Part shown: positions 11,281 through 23,149 of the stretch, one piece after another
How the letters are laid out: each line of letters begins with the position of its first letter
How positions within the stretch are numbered: the stretch's first letter is position 1
DNA from: Dolomedes plantarius
Taxonomy: Eukaryota > Arthropoda > Arachnida > Araneae > Dolomedidae
Length of the DNA stretch: 64,000 bases
Direction of reading: 5' to 3'
Assembly (NCBI GenBank): GCA_907164885.2
Contig: OU015490.1
Span: 212,044,847 to 212,108,846 of the forward strand
Program-made: the position numbers and the translations under genes
The notes under the pieces: model-generated
The model's input: only the letters and a program-made list of their open reading frames with translations
What the model was told of the DNA's origin: nothing
Databases searched by the model: none

Positions 11281-11820
11281 TTAATCATATAATTTCAGTT
11301 AATTGATTTTTAAAAATGAAATGAAATTTTCATGTATGCGATTTCCCCTTTTTTAATTTTCTAGGTTTAATGATAGCATTATAAAAACAGTTTGTGTCAT
11401 GCACTTTAAAAATAATAAAAGGAATAATACAAAGTTATTCCCCAATAATATTTAAGATAAACGTCATCTAATTTTCTTACACTTTCCCTTTCACGTAAGG
11501 AAATTTAAAACGATGTCCTGATTGAAAAATTCATTTTCATAATTCATTTTATATATTTTTAATTCTCTAAAATATTTTATATTTTTTTTTCTAATCGGTT
11601 AGTGGTTCATTAAGAGCGTATTTCTAGTGCAATTTTATACCACGATTATCATAAGTGTTTTATTTTATATGAATATCAAAAAATGACATAGAATTTTGCT
11701 TTAAAACATCATTACATATTTAAATATGACATACGTATGACATGTATAAAAACGTGTCATTATATTTAAATTCTTCAATATTAAGTCTTTGTTTTACCTT
11801 TCTTGATTTAATTATTTGTT

Positions 11821-12135
11821 ATGTTTGAACTGATTCCGGAAGATAATTTTTTCTGTGCATTCTCTGTTCGTATACATCCACTGTCCAATATGCATCCTCT
11901 CTCCATAACACAATTATTTGTTTGTAAAATAGACTATTGTTCTTTATTGGGAAGTACTGCATCAAAATGTTATGGTATCCCGTTAGCTTTCGGTGCTGTG
12001 GATGCTCGAATCCCTACAATCGCGATTAACCCTCTGAAGACAGAAACCGGCTGTGGCATAAAAAAAGGTGCATATTGTTGTGGTATTAAAAATGGGAAGT
12101 TGTCACAACTAACAAAATCTGGAGTTGCATTGTGA
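11821..12135 (+). other. Unrecognised 104-codon open frame
   Basis: It starts at ATG 11,821 and has balanced composition with a cysteine-containing C-terminal third. I recognise no family, and no promoter or polyadenylation site is clear. A purine run (12,139-12,160) follows at once, which could be the polypurine tract of a decayed LTR element, so the frame may be the end of a retroelement. Chance is equally possible. Confidence 0.15.
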
Positions 12136-12789
12136 TTCTGAAAAAGAAGAAGGAGAAAACGGTGACAGAAGCAGGTTGATGAACATCAGGTCTTTTTATT
12201 TAGTAGAGTTCTTAAAAACAAAAAGAAACGTGGCTTAAGACCATAACAAAATGTAAGATGAATCCGTCTAAGCGTCCGGAGGGCGACGATAGCTCGGCAC
12301 GTAGGGTCTGGTCACTGGAACTGGAATCCCTCTAATCTGTTCATAATTCCATTCTCATGGCTGCGTCCAACTCGGCTGGTGGAAAAAGGCGCTCTGTCTT
12401 TTCAATCAAAATTTCTCTCCAGAGCTGGCTCCGTCGCGTGATGTTGATGAGGGGATAACCTGGATATTGGCGACCTAGAGCTCGCCAACTATTCCCGCCA
12501 ACGCTGTAGTAACTAAAAGGTTAGAGCATATCGTGGGCATGTGTCGTGGGGGGAAGGCGAAAAATTATATAAAATGAAATCTGCAACCCTTTTATGCGGA
12601 TTAAGTTGGGATTTGCTGATAAGCCGAGACAGTGAAATTGTGTGAAAGGGGTGCTTTTCTCGTGTTTTTCCAGACTGTCTGGGGAAAATACACAAATGGA
12701 GGAATTGAATCCGTGCTTGGTGAAACATTCCCTTATTGCGTTGAGTAGATTAATAGCAGTATTAGGTAAGCTGCAGAATGGGCCTTTCG
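12136..12789 (+). other. GC-richer block, possible decayed LTR
   Basis: The purine run AAAAAGAAGAAGGAG is followed by about 600 bp of more balanced composition with a TATA box TATATAAAA at 12,565-12,573. These are features of an LTR, but no matching termini or target duplication were found. It passes into a SINE body near 12,790. Confidence 0.25.
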
Positions 12790-13060
12790 TCAGCAGATTA
12801 AATACCTCCGTGTCTAAGCCGGATATGAGTACGTTAAATACGTATCCCGGAGGTCAGAGGTGGTGGGAGAGGGCATGATTCTCCTAGGTGTCACCTCTGG
12901 GGATGCTTTTTAAAAATTGAGGTGTCACCTGGCTACATCAGACTCCGACCCTAGGATTTATAAATAAAAAATGGGGCCACAGCCATCTGCTCTATAACCT
13001 ATATGGACCAGGACTGGAATAGATTTTGGCCAGGGGGCATTAGAAATAACTTCAACAGCA
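12790..13060 (+). repeat. SINE body fragment, 5' truncated
   Basis: It contains CTCCGTGTCTAAGCCGGATATG and GGAGGTCAGAGGTGGTGGGA, which parallel the body of the SINE at 21,661-21,945. It ends with CTTCAACAGCAACA, like the tail of the 8,274 element. The tRNA-like head is missing. Confidence 0.6.
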
Positions 13061-13199
13061 ACATACGTTTCTTAGACTTTAAATAACCCCTGCTATCTGA
13101 ATGCAAGACATCAAGGGGAAAGAAAATTTAAAATAAGACTTTTCTAATTACTGGCTTGTTATTCTTGTGTTATATTTTATGCTATTGTATAAATATTAA

Positions 13200-13222
13200 T
13201 CCACTATACAAATAAGGCCTGT
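13200..13222 (-). repeat. Solo end of MITE family A
   Basis: CCACTATACAAATAAGGCCTG matches the right terminal repeat of family A and lies 10 bp before a complete copy, so one copy may have been disrupted by another. Confidence 0.7.
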
Positions 13223-13232
13223 AACATCACAT

Positions 13233-13478
13233 GAAGGCCTTATTTGAATAGTGGTCACACTTCCTTCTTGTTCATTTCGAGATACAGAGCCTTAAAGCCT
13301 AATGAGTGCTGAGAAATGACTGATGAAATTTGATTTTTAATGCCCTCTGTTGGCAACAGAAATAAGCTGGAGGTGTACCAGTTTTAAAAATAAGATGAAA
13401 TGACTTGTATGAATATGAAAGTGAGGCTAACTCCATTTTTAAAAAGTGGAGTTGGACTATTATTAAAATAAGGCCTTC
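13233..13478 (+). mobile_element. MITE family A, copy 2
   Basis: This 246-bp copy has the same TIRs (GAAGGCCTTATTTGAATAGTG to TTAAAATAAGGCCTTC) and the same interior as the copy at 1,720-1,967. The two copies lie in parallel orientation. Confidence 0.92.
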
Positions 13479-13749
13479 ACATTATCTATAATGCATCATG
13501 TTTCTCTAAATTGTTATGCATGTGTGAGATAATAATTTCTTGATGTGATGTAGGATGAGCCAAGAACTGGAAATTTTAACAGAATAAATTTGATAAGTAA
13601 ATCTTGAATATTTATATAATCTCTAATTCGATTAATATAGACGCATGTTTCAATTGAAGTAAACAGTCATCTCTAAGTATGGTTATGAGGTAACCTGCAG
13701 CAAGGTATCTTAATGATTTCAAGCATATGGTATTTAAGATCGACGTTTA

Positions 13750-13915
13750 AAATCATATGTCCTATTTCCCTAGAAAGTCTGTTGGATTGAATCCCACAGT
13801 TGGCTTGGACGTTCGTAGTCGTTCGGAATCGTCTTTTAGCAGTAGGTCCCTGTCTAATTAGCCCTTGTGTAGCAAAAATTGACCGTAGAGCTCCAAACCA
13901 TACCAAACCAAATCA
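13750..13915 (+). repeat. Possible tRNA-like SINE
   Basis: A box-B-like GGATTGAATCCC lies at about 13,783-13,795. The segment ends in an A/C-rich tail (CCAAACCATACCAAACC). Box A is uncertain and no target duplication was found. Confidence 0.35.
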
Positions 13916-15278
13916 AATCCCCTTTCTCTTGTATTTATATGCTAAGTCTTCTTGTACCCTTCCCCCACCCCCCATAAGAAAAATATATCAAAAGTCAGCT
14001 TATTGAAAAACCTGTATATAATGTCGGAACTTTTATTTGAAGTTTAACAATGTCTTTTCCAATAATAAAGTACATACGTTTGAGACTTACTAGGAAATAA
14101 TTTTCTCGCTTGTTTGTTCAGTCACAACTACAGCCATAGACTTTAATATAATGAGTAATGGATTTGTACACACTCTAGGCATACGGTGAGATTAGGAGAT
14201 TTAAGGATTTCTTTATGGACATTTCTCGAATATTTTTCCATTTTCGACGTTTCTATAGGCATTAAAATAAGCTTCAACGTTATGGATTTAAAAGGAGATT
14301 CCCCCACTTTACTTTTACAATTATTTATTGCAATTATCAAATCAAGGGACTAGATCTGGATTCCACGATCTTCTAAAAGGCAGAATTCAGCTGTTCTAAA
14401 TATTATACGATTATTCTATGTCGTTATCTTCAGAAATAATCTTATAAAAATAACCCTGTCGCCCATATTCTCATGCATATCATTATGCAAGTTAATATTA
14501 TATCTTTATTCACATAGCTGGGGAGAATCCGAGCGGCACTATATTTAGATTTTTGATGTTATGTTGTGTATACTCAGCTGAATATTAAATTTGTGTAGAA
14601 AATAATCCACTGACTCGTCTAATATCTTTCTTTCTGCACACTCTGCTTTGCTGAGCATTTGAAAATGAGCGTATACCCGTATCTTCATTCTTAGAAAAAA
14701 ATCGTATCTGAAATTGAATTCTACGATGCCACACAAAGAAGAAAAATATAGATCAAAGGCTTTATAAACAGCATAGGTTTTGGAAAAACAAATTAAATGT
14801 ATGTCATGATTACATACTTGTTTTTAATATTACACAAAATTGCCAGCTTTATAAAAACAATTTTAGTTATTCAAACAAACAACTTTTTTCCACTGAGTAA
14901 ATTTCATTTTTGATTTTACTTTCCTTTCATGTCTTGAAAACTTAGATAATTGCGTCGCTTGTTATAGATTGTATGTAATACACATCAAATAAGAATGAAT
15001 ATATATATCATTATAAACATCTCTGATATTTCTAAAACAGTATAAATTATACTATGCGAAGTATCTTCAAAGAGCTCATTTCTGCTCTAAAAGAATTCAA
15101 GTTTTACGTTTCGTAATTTATAACAAATTTTGCGACATAAGAATATCAAATTTATTTATTTTTTCATCTTGAGAATTATATTATTTTCTGTTCACCCTTA
15201 TTAAAATTTTTTCTTCAACACTAATTTCTTTCGTTTATACAACTGAATATTTTTCCGCTATAAATTATTTTACTCGGT

Positions 15279-15557
15279 CTAGAATATGTAATATATTTCC
15301 TTTGTCTCTACTTTGAAGAAAATCCTAATTTTCTGAAAAGAAAAATCAGTACATGAAATCAGTCTTTCAAAGCAATCGAATTGTAGCAAAAGTCCTTTAA
15401 ACAAGTTTGCAATTTTCTGGACCATTTGAAAGAACAGGAAAAGTGGCAAGATTCCAGAACAAATTATTTCCTGCAATTGTTTATTTAAGACAATGTTATG
15501 TGTGGGTCTTATTTGGAAGAATGAAAAATCGGTAGAGTAAGACACAACTTGTGTCAT
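15279..15557 (-). other. Open frame repeated in inverted arms, copy 2
   Basis: A 92-codon frame matching the one at 3,198-3,542, as described there. Both end at the same TAG. No domain was recognised. Confidence 0.2.
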
Positions 15558-15801
15558 TAAGATTTTTTTCTATTTTATTACTTTTCAAATGAACGAGGAT
15601 TGAATTTAAAATTGTAACTAACTATGGTGTTCCAAGCATTAGTTGCTTCAGAGTGATATTAGGTAACGTATTAAGTACTGCGTGTGTAATGCTTGTAATT
15701 AAAAGGAGTAAAACACTGGAAACAATACTTGCAGACACTATTTATTATGCAAAGTTTTTTTTTCAAAGTCAGACCAATGAGCATGGACCAAAACTTAAAT
15801 G

Positions 15802-16093
15802 TCGCACTCGCGTAATACTGCATATTGATATCAAGAAGTATCATATTGGTATCAAGACGTCACATACTGATATCATATCACTGCATATTGATATCAAGAA
15901 GTCGTAGCATACTGATATCATATCACTGCATATTGATATCAAGAAGTCGCACTCACGTAATACTGCATATTGATATCAAGAAGTCGCACTCACGTAATAC
16001 TGCATATTGATATCAAGAAGTCGCACTCACGTAATACTGCATATTGATATCAAGAAGTCGCACTCACGTAATACTGCATATTGATATCAAGAA
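15802..16093 (+). repeat. 37-bp minisatellite
   Basis: The unit starts TCGCACTCACGTAATACTGC and ends ATATTGATATCAAGAAG. The copies from 15,947 to 16,090 are nearly identical, with an exact 37-bp spacing. The 5' copies (15,802-15,946) are shortened variants with extra CATACTGATATCATATCA segments. Confidence 0.95.
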
Positions 16094-17460
16094 ATTTTGA
16101 AGACATGTTGAAACAATTTACCACCATACTTTATTGTATCTTTAGCAAGAAAAAATAGTATACCTTCTGATCTTGGGGGACAAAAGATCAAATTTTCTAA
16201 GAAATGTTACGAAGTCAACGTCCAATTGCAATGGTTTCTTTGATGATACAGTTTGTTGTCACAGTGTAACTCCGGCATGGAATATGTAATCATGATCGTT
16301 GTAGCAAGTACAACGGTATCAGAAACATTTACATGATCCTTACTATCTAAAATAAATTGATCTATTATTTTTCATTCTTAACACTAGAAAGACGGGAATT
16401 TTTTTCTTACTAAAAATACTGAACGCTGTCATTTTGAGGGTATAATATAAAATCAAGAATATAAAATATTTAATTTTTTTTTTTGTTTTGAATGGTTAAA
16501 TACATTAAATTTTGAATTATTTCATACCATTATATAATAAATTAGTATATATTAAGATAAATTTTTATGCAGGTATGCCGAGCTGACAACCTGGTATGGT
16601 TTATCCGTAAAAATATATGCATGGTTTGTGCATTCCTCATTTTTCAACACCAATATTTCAGATGAGCCAATATTCCTGTAATGTACAAAAGGGAGAAGAG
16701 ACGAAAAGTACTGACATTTTTTCGGTATTATTTCAAATATTTCTGTCTGTTTTCCATATTGCCGTCAAATTGACTGCTCTCAGTCTTAGTAGGTATACAT
16801 CACATTTTCTGCCCCTCTTTACTATAGAATATAATTTTGTAAATGTGTGTGCATATTTCGCGTAAAATAAGAAAAAAACCCATAAAAATTCATAAGCGTG
16901 AGGTCATAAATACAGACATAGCGTTTAATAGTAAGTCCGAAACGGTCGAAGTGGCGTCAGCCGTCTTTCTAATGTTAAAGACATTTAGCTGTTAGCAAAA
17001 ATGAAAGTGTGACAAGGATCTTTAAGTATATAAAATGCCTTTATAAAAGCAATTGCTTTTCTGTCACCTAAAAATGATGCTACTCAGGTATTAGCAACTT
17101 TCCATAAGCTGGCAGAATATTATAACTGTGTAAACTAACAATATTCAGGAAGAATTTATAGAAATTCTAGTATGCAATATAATATTTATTCAATCATACA
17201 AATTTGCTCACTACTATAATTTTAGATTTCATATATTTTCACGAGGGGGGACATACGAATATAAACCTAAAATATATTTCCTTTCGTCCCGCCTGGTATC
17301 TGCAAGGCATTGTCTGCCCGGTAATTCTGAATTTGGGCGAATGTCTAGCGACACGTGCCTCCGCATTTGGAAAAAAAAAATATATTTCTTTACAATTCAA
17401 AGAAAAATTTGTTTTGTAAATTAATATTGATTTAAATTTAATACCCTTCACATTACGTAA
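16094..17460. other. No recognised gene
   Basis: Mostly AT-rich. A less AT-rich patch at 17,240-17,370 with CpG-containing sequence could be an old insertion, but I could not assign it. Confidence 0.4.
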
Positions 17461-18798
17461 AACATGTTTTGAAAAGTTGGAAAAGAAATCCAAATATTTG
17501 TTTTCCTTACAGAAAGTAAACAAGTTCTCTTGTACACGAAAAGTTTTATGTATTTTCAAATTTTGATATGACGCATGAATGATCAAATATATGAAGAACA
17601 GATGAGGAGGTGAGTATCTTTGAAAAAAAAAATTATTTAGCAGTTGTTTTTCTTGTTCATATTTTATACGGTCTTGTTTAAGTCAATGGGATAGCGGTAA
17701 ACATGTTCAAATTCTACATATCTTTGATAAAAAAATTTTTCTTAGTACTTCTACTTGTGTTTAATGTTTCAAAGGAAATAAAAATTTTATTTTGTAATGC
17801 CTTTTAGCATTTTCTACTTCTGAATAAATAATGCGGGACTTTGGGGAAGGAATACTTTTCTTAAATAAATACAAATCCAATTCTTGCAACATTCTAACAA
17901 AACAAGCTTTTGATTTATTCAGAGGATCTCCAAGGAGGTCACAAGTACAACTCTAGAAGATTAGAACAGTCTCGTATATGTGTCGCATTAGCGTTTTCTT
18001 TTAGACTTGTTTTTTAACGTCAAAGATTTAAAAATCTTTTACTATTGAATGGTTTTGTATAATTAAAAAAACTTATTGATAAAAAGTTTCCGAAGCTTTC
18101 TTTGTTAATTATTTAACACTGAATATTTAGTAAATAATTGAAGCTTTAGATTTAATTCAAGAGTATGCTTTACGGCAAGAATTCAGTTTCGAATATGTTT
18201 TTTTTTGGCTGCATTTATCAGCGTTGTTAGATAAATGGAAGTGGTTGTATTACTAAAAAAAATTAAGTTATTTTGTAGTTTTCATAGCAAATATTCCTTT
18301 TGATATAATTATTAAATGCAAAAGAAACGGGAAAATGTGAAGAGCTAAAAAATATAGTTTTAGTATTAAGGGATGGATTAAAAACTAGTTAATACTAGTA
18401 AAACTGGTTATGTATGCCAGGAGTGCACAATCTTTTTGCGACTGTAACATACTTCTATTTAAATATTAATATACTCGAGCCCAATCAAAAATGTTTGGTA
18501 TAAACTTTAAAAAAAATACGAAAATATTGGTAAAATATAAAAATAAAATAAAAAAGCAAGTTGTGACAAACTATTTTAAAAATCGATGAACTGAAAATTT
18601 TGGGTTTATATTAAAGATAAAAAAAAATTTCTTTCTTTCATTCTGCTTTTGTTTTAGGCAAATCTAACGTGACTGAAACTTCATATTTCAGTATTAATAC
18701 GTATTTGAATTTCATTTGGGTAAAGATTTAAAAAAAAAAAATTTTTAAATGCATATCAATTGAAAATTATTAGTCTCGTACATTGAAAATTAACTTAA

Positions 18799-19581
18799 CC
18801 CCTTACCTGTGGCATTTATTTGAGAAAAATGTTCCCAAAATGGATTTTGTCCTGCTTAATTTTGTGCATTATATCAAAAAAAAGTTTAGAAAACTTTTTT
18901 TTTTTTTAAATACAAAATTTTAAATCAAATAACTACTATATTTAATTTTTTGATACACTTGAAAATTTGTGGATATTCTATTAAAATTTTTTAATTATAA
19001 CAAAATAAATCAAACGGCATGGGAATTTTAAAGCTAAATATTATAAAATAATGTTAAAAAATAGAAAATTTTTTTGAATATGCAAATTTCACAAATCCTC
19101 TACAATATGATATATACAAAAACATGGCACTGCACACAAGCCCACATCACACTCTCTACAATATACTCGTGTCTTTACAATAAACTACTTATTTGAGCCT
19201 GATGAACCCAAAAGGTACTCTTCATCGGAGTCTGGATCAGACATTGCAAATCAAATTTTTGCAAAAGCAAACTTTTGGTTTAAAATTAAGTAAGAAGGAC
19301 AAAGCGGTTATTATAAATTCCGACTAACAGTGCAAAACACCCATTCGTGCCAATTCATGCCTTTATAACTGACCACACCCCCGAAAGGGAAATAAATGTC
19401 GGACAAATACCGCCATCTATTGTGAAAATAGTAAAACTCCATATTAAATTACCATTCAAAATATAATCGTACATCACGGAAAATAATCACTAAGTTTTCT
19501 CCTGCCTGAACTGAGCTCGGGCATTTTGAATATTGCCCATTTTCGTTGCCCGTACCCAGCTTGGGCCCTACTGGTAAGGAG
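18799..19581 (-). mobile_element. piggyBac-type deletion derivative
   Basis: TTAA flanks both ends (18,795-18,798 and 19,582-19,585). The ends are inverted: CCCCTTACCTGTGG on the left and, complemented, CTCCTTACCAGTAGG on the right. TTAA targets are characteristic of piggyBac. On the minus strand near 19,246 an ATG opens MSDPDSDEEYLLGSSGSNK before a stop, which looks like the acidic start of a piggyBac transposase. The rest of the coding region is missing at 783 bp total. Confidence 0.82.
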
Positions 19582-19606
19582 TTAAATAGGGAAAAAAATA
19601 TATATA

Positions 19607-20931
19607 CGAGATTTTTCAAATAGTATCATCGAACCTTTGGCTGTCAAAAATACATTTATTTATTTGAGAAATCCGAAGCACTTCTCCCCTTCAAAGTAGT
19701 CTGCTTGGTAATGCCACACTTCTCTCAGTGCTCCTGCCATTGTTGGAAACACTTCTGGAACGCAGTTTTTGGAATGGTTGAGCAACCGTGCCGTCACATT
19801 CCACCTGATGTCTGCTCTTGACTCAAATAGGGTCCCTTTTAGCGGCATTTTCAGCTTGGGAATTAGCCAAAAGTGACGCGCAGACATGTCGGGTGAGTTG
19901 GGAGCCTGACGACAAACAGGAATGTTGTGTTTGGCGAGGAAAACCTGGATCAAATGAGCAGAATGGGCAGGTGCGTTATTATGATGGAGCTACAAAGTTT
20001 TCGCTGCCCACAGATCCGGTCGTTAGCGCCGCATAGCATCACGAAGGCGACAAAGGACCTTCTGGTATTACTCATTTGTGATTGTTTGACCTTGTGGTGC
20101 GTACTCATGATGTACCACACCACGGGAGTCAAAGAAAACAGCCAACATTACCTTCACTTTGCTGCCGTGCTTTCTTTGGTCTTAGGCATGACGGATGTTC
20201 CCACTGTGACGACTGAATCTTGGTTTCTGGGTCGTACATCTAAACTCAGGTTTCATCACCTGTGATCACTGTATTCAGATAGTTGGGGTCACTGTTTCCA
20301 CTGTCCAGTATGTCCTGTGTGATGTCAAGACGCCATTTCTTCTGCTCCAATGTTAGCAGCTTCGGTACAAATTCCGCGAACTCTCTCCTCATGCATAAAA
20401 TTCTCCTTTAAAATTGAATGTACAGATTCGATGCTTACCCCTATATCGTTCGCAATTTCTCGGACTGTGATATGACGGTTCCATAAGACCATAGTCTGCA
20501 CTTGCTCAATGACATTGCCATTCCGGCTTGTTGAGGGCCTACCTGAATGTGGTTCACTTTCCACTGATGTGCGGCCATCTTTGAAGCGGTTGTACCAGTC
20601 TTTTATGCATGAGGTACTCATGGTATCGTCCCCGAAAGCCTGTTGCCTCTTGCGAAGGGTTTCCGCTTGGGTATCAACAAGCTTTTGGCAAAATTTGATG
20701 CAATATCGCTACTCAAGTTTTTCTGTCGTTTTATAGAAACTGAAATCCGACGACCGCTTACTACACGTCTTCACTAGTTGGCGACTACCAGCGACTGACG
20801 CTTTCTGCGGGCGGGAAAAAATTCACGACCACTCATGAGTGTCCCCTCTACATCTGCACTGAAGAAAGTTTCCCGCGCTTCATTGGTTTAAGCAGAAAAA
20901 ATAAGGTTTGATACTTTTTTAACACACCTCG
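19607..20931 (-). mobile_element. Mariner element, near full length
   Basis: TA flanks (19,605-19,606 and 20,932-20,933) bound inverted ends CGAGATTTTTCAAATAGTATC and, complemented, CGAGGTGTGTTAAAAAAGTATC. The 1,325-bp length is typical of mariner. Confidence 0.88.
19660..20720 (-). pseudogene. Mariner transposase relic with broken catalytic triad
   Basis: Read 3' to 5' on the plus strand. The N-terminal part gives MSTSCIKDWYNRFKDGRTSV, SGRPSTSRN and VREIANDIGVSIESVHSIL, the two helix-turn-helix modules. The catalytic half gives FFDSRGVVHHEYAPQGQTI, then LHHNNAPAHSAH, where the usual Asp of the HDN motif is Asn (AAT), then NSPDMSARHFWLIPKL. Internal stops and frame shifts occur around 20,050-20,130. 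It resembles the SETMAR-type transposases common in arthropods. It cannot be active as written. Confidence 0.88.
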
Positions 20932-20939
20932 TATATGAT

Positions 20940-21655
20940 AGGAAGACTGAGAATGGATATTATATAATATTTGTCTAATATTTGGTGAAATATTTGAAGT
21001 GCTAAGTGGTAATCTCATATCATCTTTCGGGTTAATTCTTTATCATTGTTTTGTTTTCATACACATTCTCAAAGCCTACATTAACATATAGAATAAAGTA
21101 ATAAAGTACTAAAAATATGTATTTATAGAAAACATAAAACATATTTTTAATTAAAAAATGCATTATGATATAAATTTATTTCAAACTATTCGATACCCAC
21201 AATTTGAGCTCTGCTGGCAAGCATGATACAGGAATTTTACAGAATGACTGTAAATTTGATTGATGAATTCTTACTATTTACAAAAGCTGGCCCAATAGGT
21301 ATCGTATTTTTCATATAACTGACGAAATCATCTCCGTAACAATTTTAGTCCAAAGTGTAAGATACTTATAAAAGTTCTCTGCATATCTATTTGACAAAAA
21401 CATGTAATTTAAATAATTTTCGACTGTGTTTTAATTTGGATTAATGTTTTACTCATGCCAAATTTTAATAGAGCAATTTGACAGGATTTAAATTTCGTTA
21501 CTTTTTGACGAGAAAATTTTTCTGACTTACAGGAACACATAACTTTGAATAATCCCAAATATAAGCAAGGAGATAGCCACATGTTTCGAAATAATGAATA
21601 GTCATTCGTTAGGCTCAGTGACAGTGGGTGTGATTGTTATCATGGGCAATTCACA
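20940..21655. other. AT-rich DNA, nothing recognised
   Basis: No supported feature. Confidence 0.55.
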
Positions 21656-21660
21656 AATAG

Positions 21661-21945
21661 GGGGCCGAGATAGCCTAGTTGTAGTGAGTTCAGCTTGAGA
21701 CTGCGGTTGCAAGGTTGAAATCCCGACGAAAGCCATTCATTACCTTCGTGTCTAGACCGGATATGGTCATGATGGATCCGGAGACCAGAAAGTCCTTCTT
21801 TGATGTCAGGGAGAGGGTGGGGAGAACAGTACGATCAACCAAATGCCTCCCCTGGGGATACTCGTCAAATTTGAAGTGGCACTTGAAGGTTCTGCTGGTT
21901 CACCTATACTGTGCCATCATTGAATGAAATGAACGATTCTCGTAG
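21661..21945 (+). mobile_element. tRNA-derived SINE
   Basis: Box A TAGCCTAGTTGT (21,671-21,682) and box B GGTTGAAATCCC (21,713-21,724) are well spaced. The body includes GTCTAGACCGGATATGG and ends near GTGCCATCATTGAATGAAATG. The SINE fragments at 122-430 and 12,790-13,060 look like the same family. The target duplication is unclear. Confidence 0.8.
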
Positions 21946-23055
21946 ATTACGTTCAAATGCCGTCATTGACAAGTGCCCTTCTTAGGCAAACTGCATTCCA
22001 TACGAGCAGTGCTATAGTTCTTTCATTAAGACTTTTGCAATATTCTTCTTGTAGACCATGCATGTACACATGTTCGATAAAAAACTAATATTATTTAAGC
22101 CAAAGAGAAAGAAAGTTTAGTAAAGATCTGAATTTTTTAGTGTATCAAAAAGTACACTGCGAAGAAACTTTATGGTTTAATGCACATCAATAGCAGTTAA
22201 AGATAAGAGAAGATATTTCGGTATAAAAACCTCCATGTATGAATTTGGAGATGACTAGATTACATAATTTCGATACTTAAAATTACACTAATATCTCTTC
22301 CTCTTACGAGGTGACAAGCCAGGTTAGAAAGCCTTTTAAAGGCTATTTAATAGAAGCTCTCAGAATTAGATAATGAAATAGGGTTTCTAATCCAGTTGCT
22401 AAGGCTAGAAAACATATAGTAATACTATCAATATCGTAGCTATGGGACATAGTTTGTTGAAAAATTCTTGGAGTATTTCATGAATCCGATCACTAGATAA
22501 AAGATAATTTGTTTGTACAAAATTAAGATCTCCGTAGAGGCAAAAAGTATGTCTGTTCTGCCTTAACACAAGGATTTCTTGCCAAGTGTGGTTGGATCCT
22601 TAGCACTGTGAGCAACTTCAGTTGTTTCAATGAAGTTTTTTATGGATATGAGAAATACAAGGAAGAACATACATTCTAAGACATTTTAGATACACATATA
22701 TCACTCTCCAAGAAACATCTGCAACTTTACCTAACTGATACAATCTTTTTCTTAGAATAGCAACACACTGATTTCGAGAACTTATAGTATTATAGAGTCA
22801 TATAAAAAGAAAACTTATCAAACGTGCATTCTGATTTATGATAAGTACCTCATGAATCCTTACTCTCTTTTTTAGAAAAATTGTGGACTACAGGAAATGG
22901 GGATAAACATTTGGTATAAACATAACATGAGAAATTTGTATGTGTATTTTGTTTGTTCGAATAGTTTAATTATTCTTTCATGACACGATAGACTGAAATC
23001 AAAATTTTGCAAAGAAATATGCTGTAAGATAATTTATTATTATCTTTATTTATTT
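21946..23055. other. No recognised gene
   Basis: The minus strand at 22,450-22,650 has a short open stretch (HTFCLYGDLNFVQTNYLL) that I could not assign. Confidence 0.4.
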
Positions 23056-23149
23056 ACAAATGCCGGGTGTTTGACAATCAAGTGATTTGTCTTTCTGCTT
23101 CCAAGTATCTCCTAACAATAAAACCAAATCCATTAAGTGCAGTGCACGT

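Larger units (their letters stand above)
13990..18340 (-). repeat. Right arm of the large inverted duplication
   Basis: This is the reverse complement of blocks in 600-7,090. The best-preserved segment is 17,890-18,130, which shares GACCTCCTTGGAGATCCTCT and AACGCTAATGCGACA with 900-1,010. Segment 14,140-14,260 shares ATGTCCATAAAGAAATCC and a following ACAAATCCATTACTCATTATATT with 6,880-6,955. Segment 15,600-17,460 has no obvious counterpart and includes the 37-bp minisatellite. Confidence 0.8.

Noticed and set aside
11821..12135. Novel 104-residue protein gene
   Set aside because: No family, promoter, splice or poly(A) evidence, and the length is within chance expectation. Listed only as an unrecognised frame.
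15802..16093. CRISPR-like regular spacing
   Set aside because: Units are tandem with no unique spacers, and the sequence is eukaryotic. It is a minisatellite.
17240..17370. SINE or retroposon in the GC-richer patch
   Set aside because: No box A/B pair, tail or target duplication could be read.
20509..20736. Plus-strand frame of 75 residues
   Set aside because: It is the antisense shadow of the mariner transposase on the minus strand.
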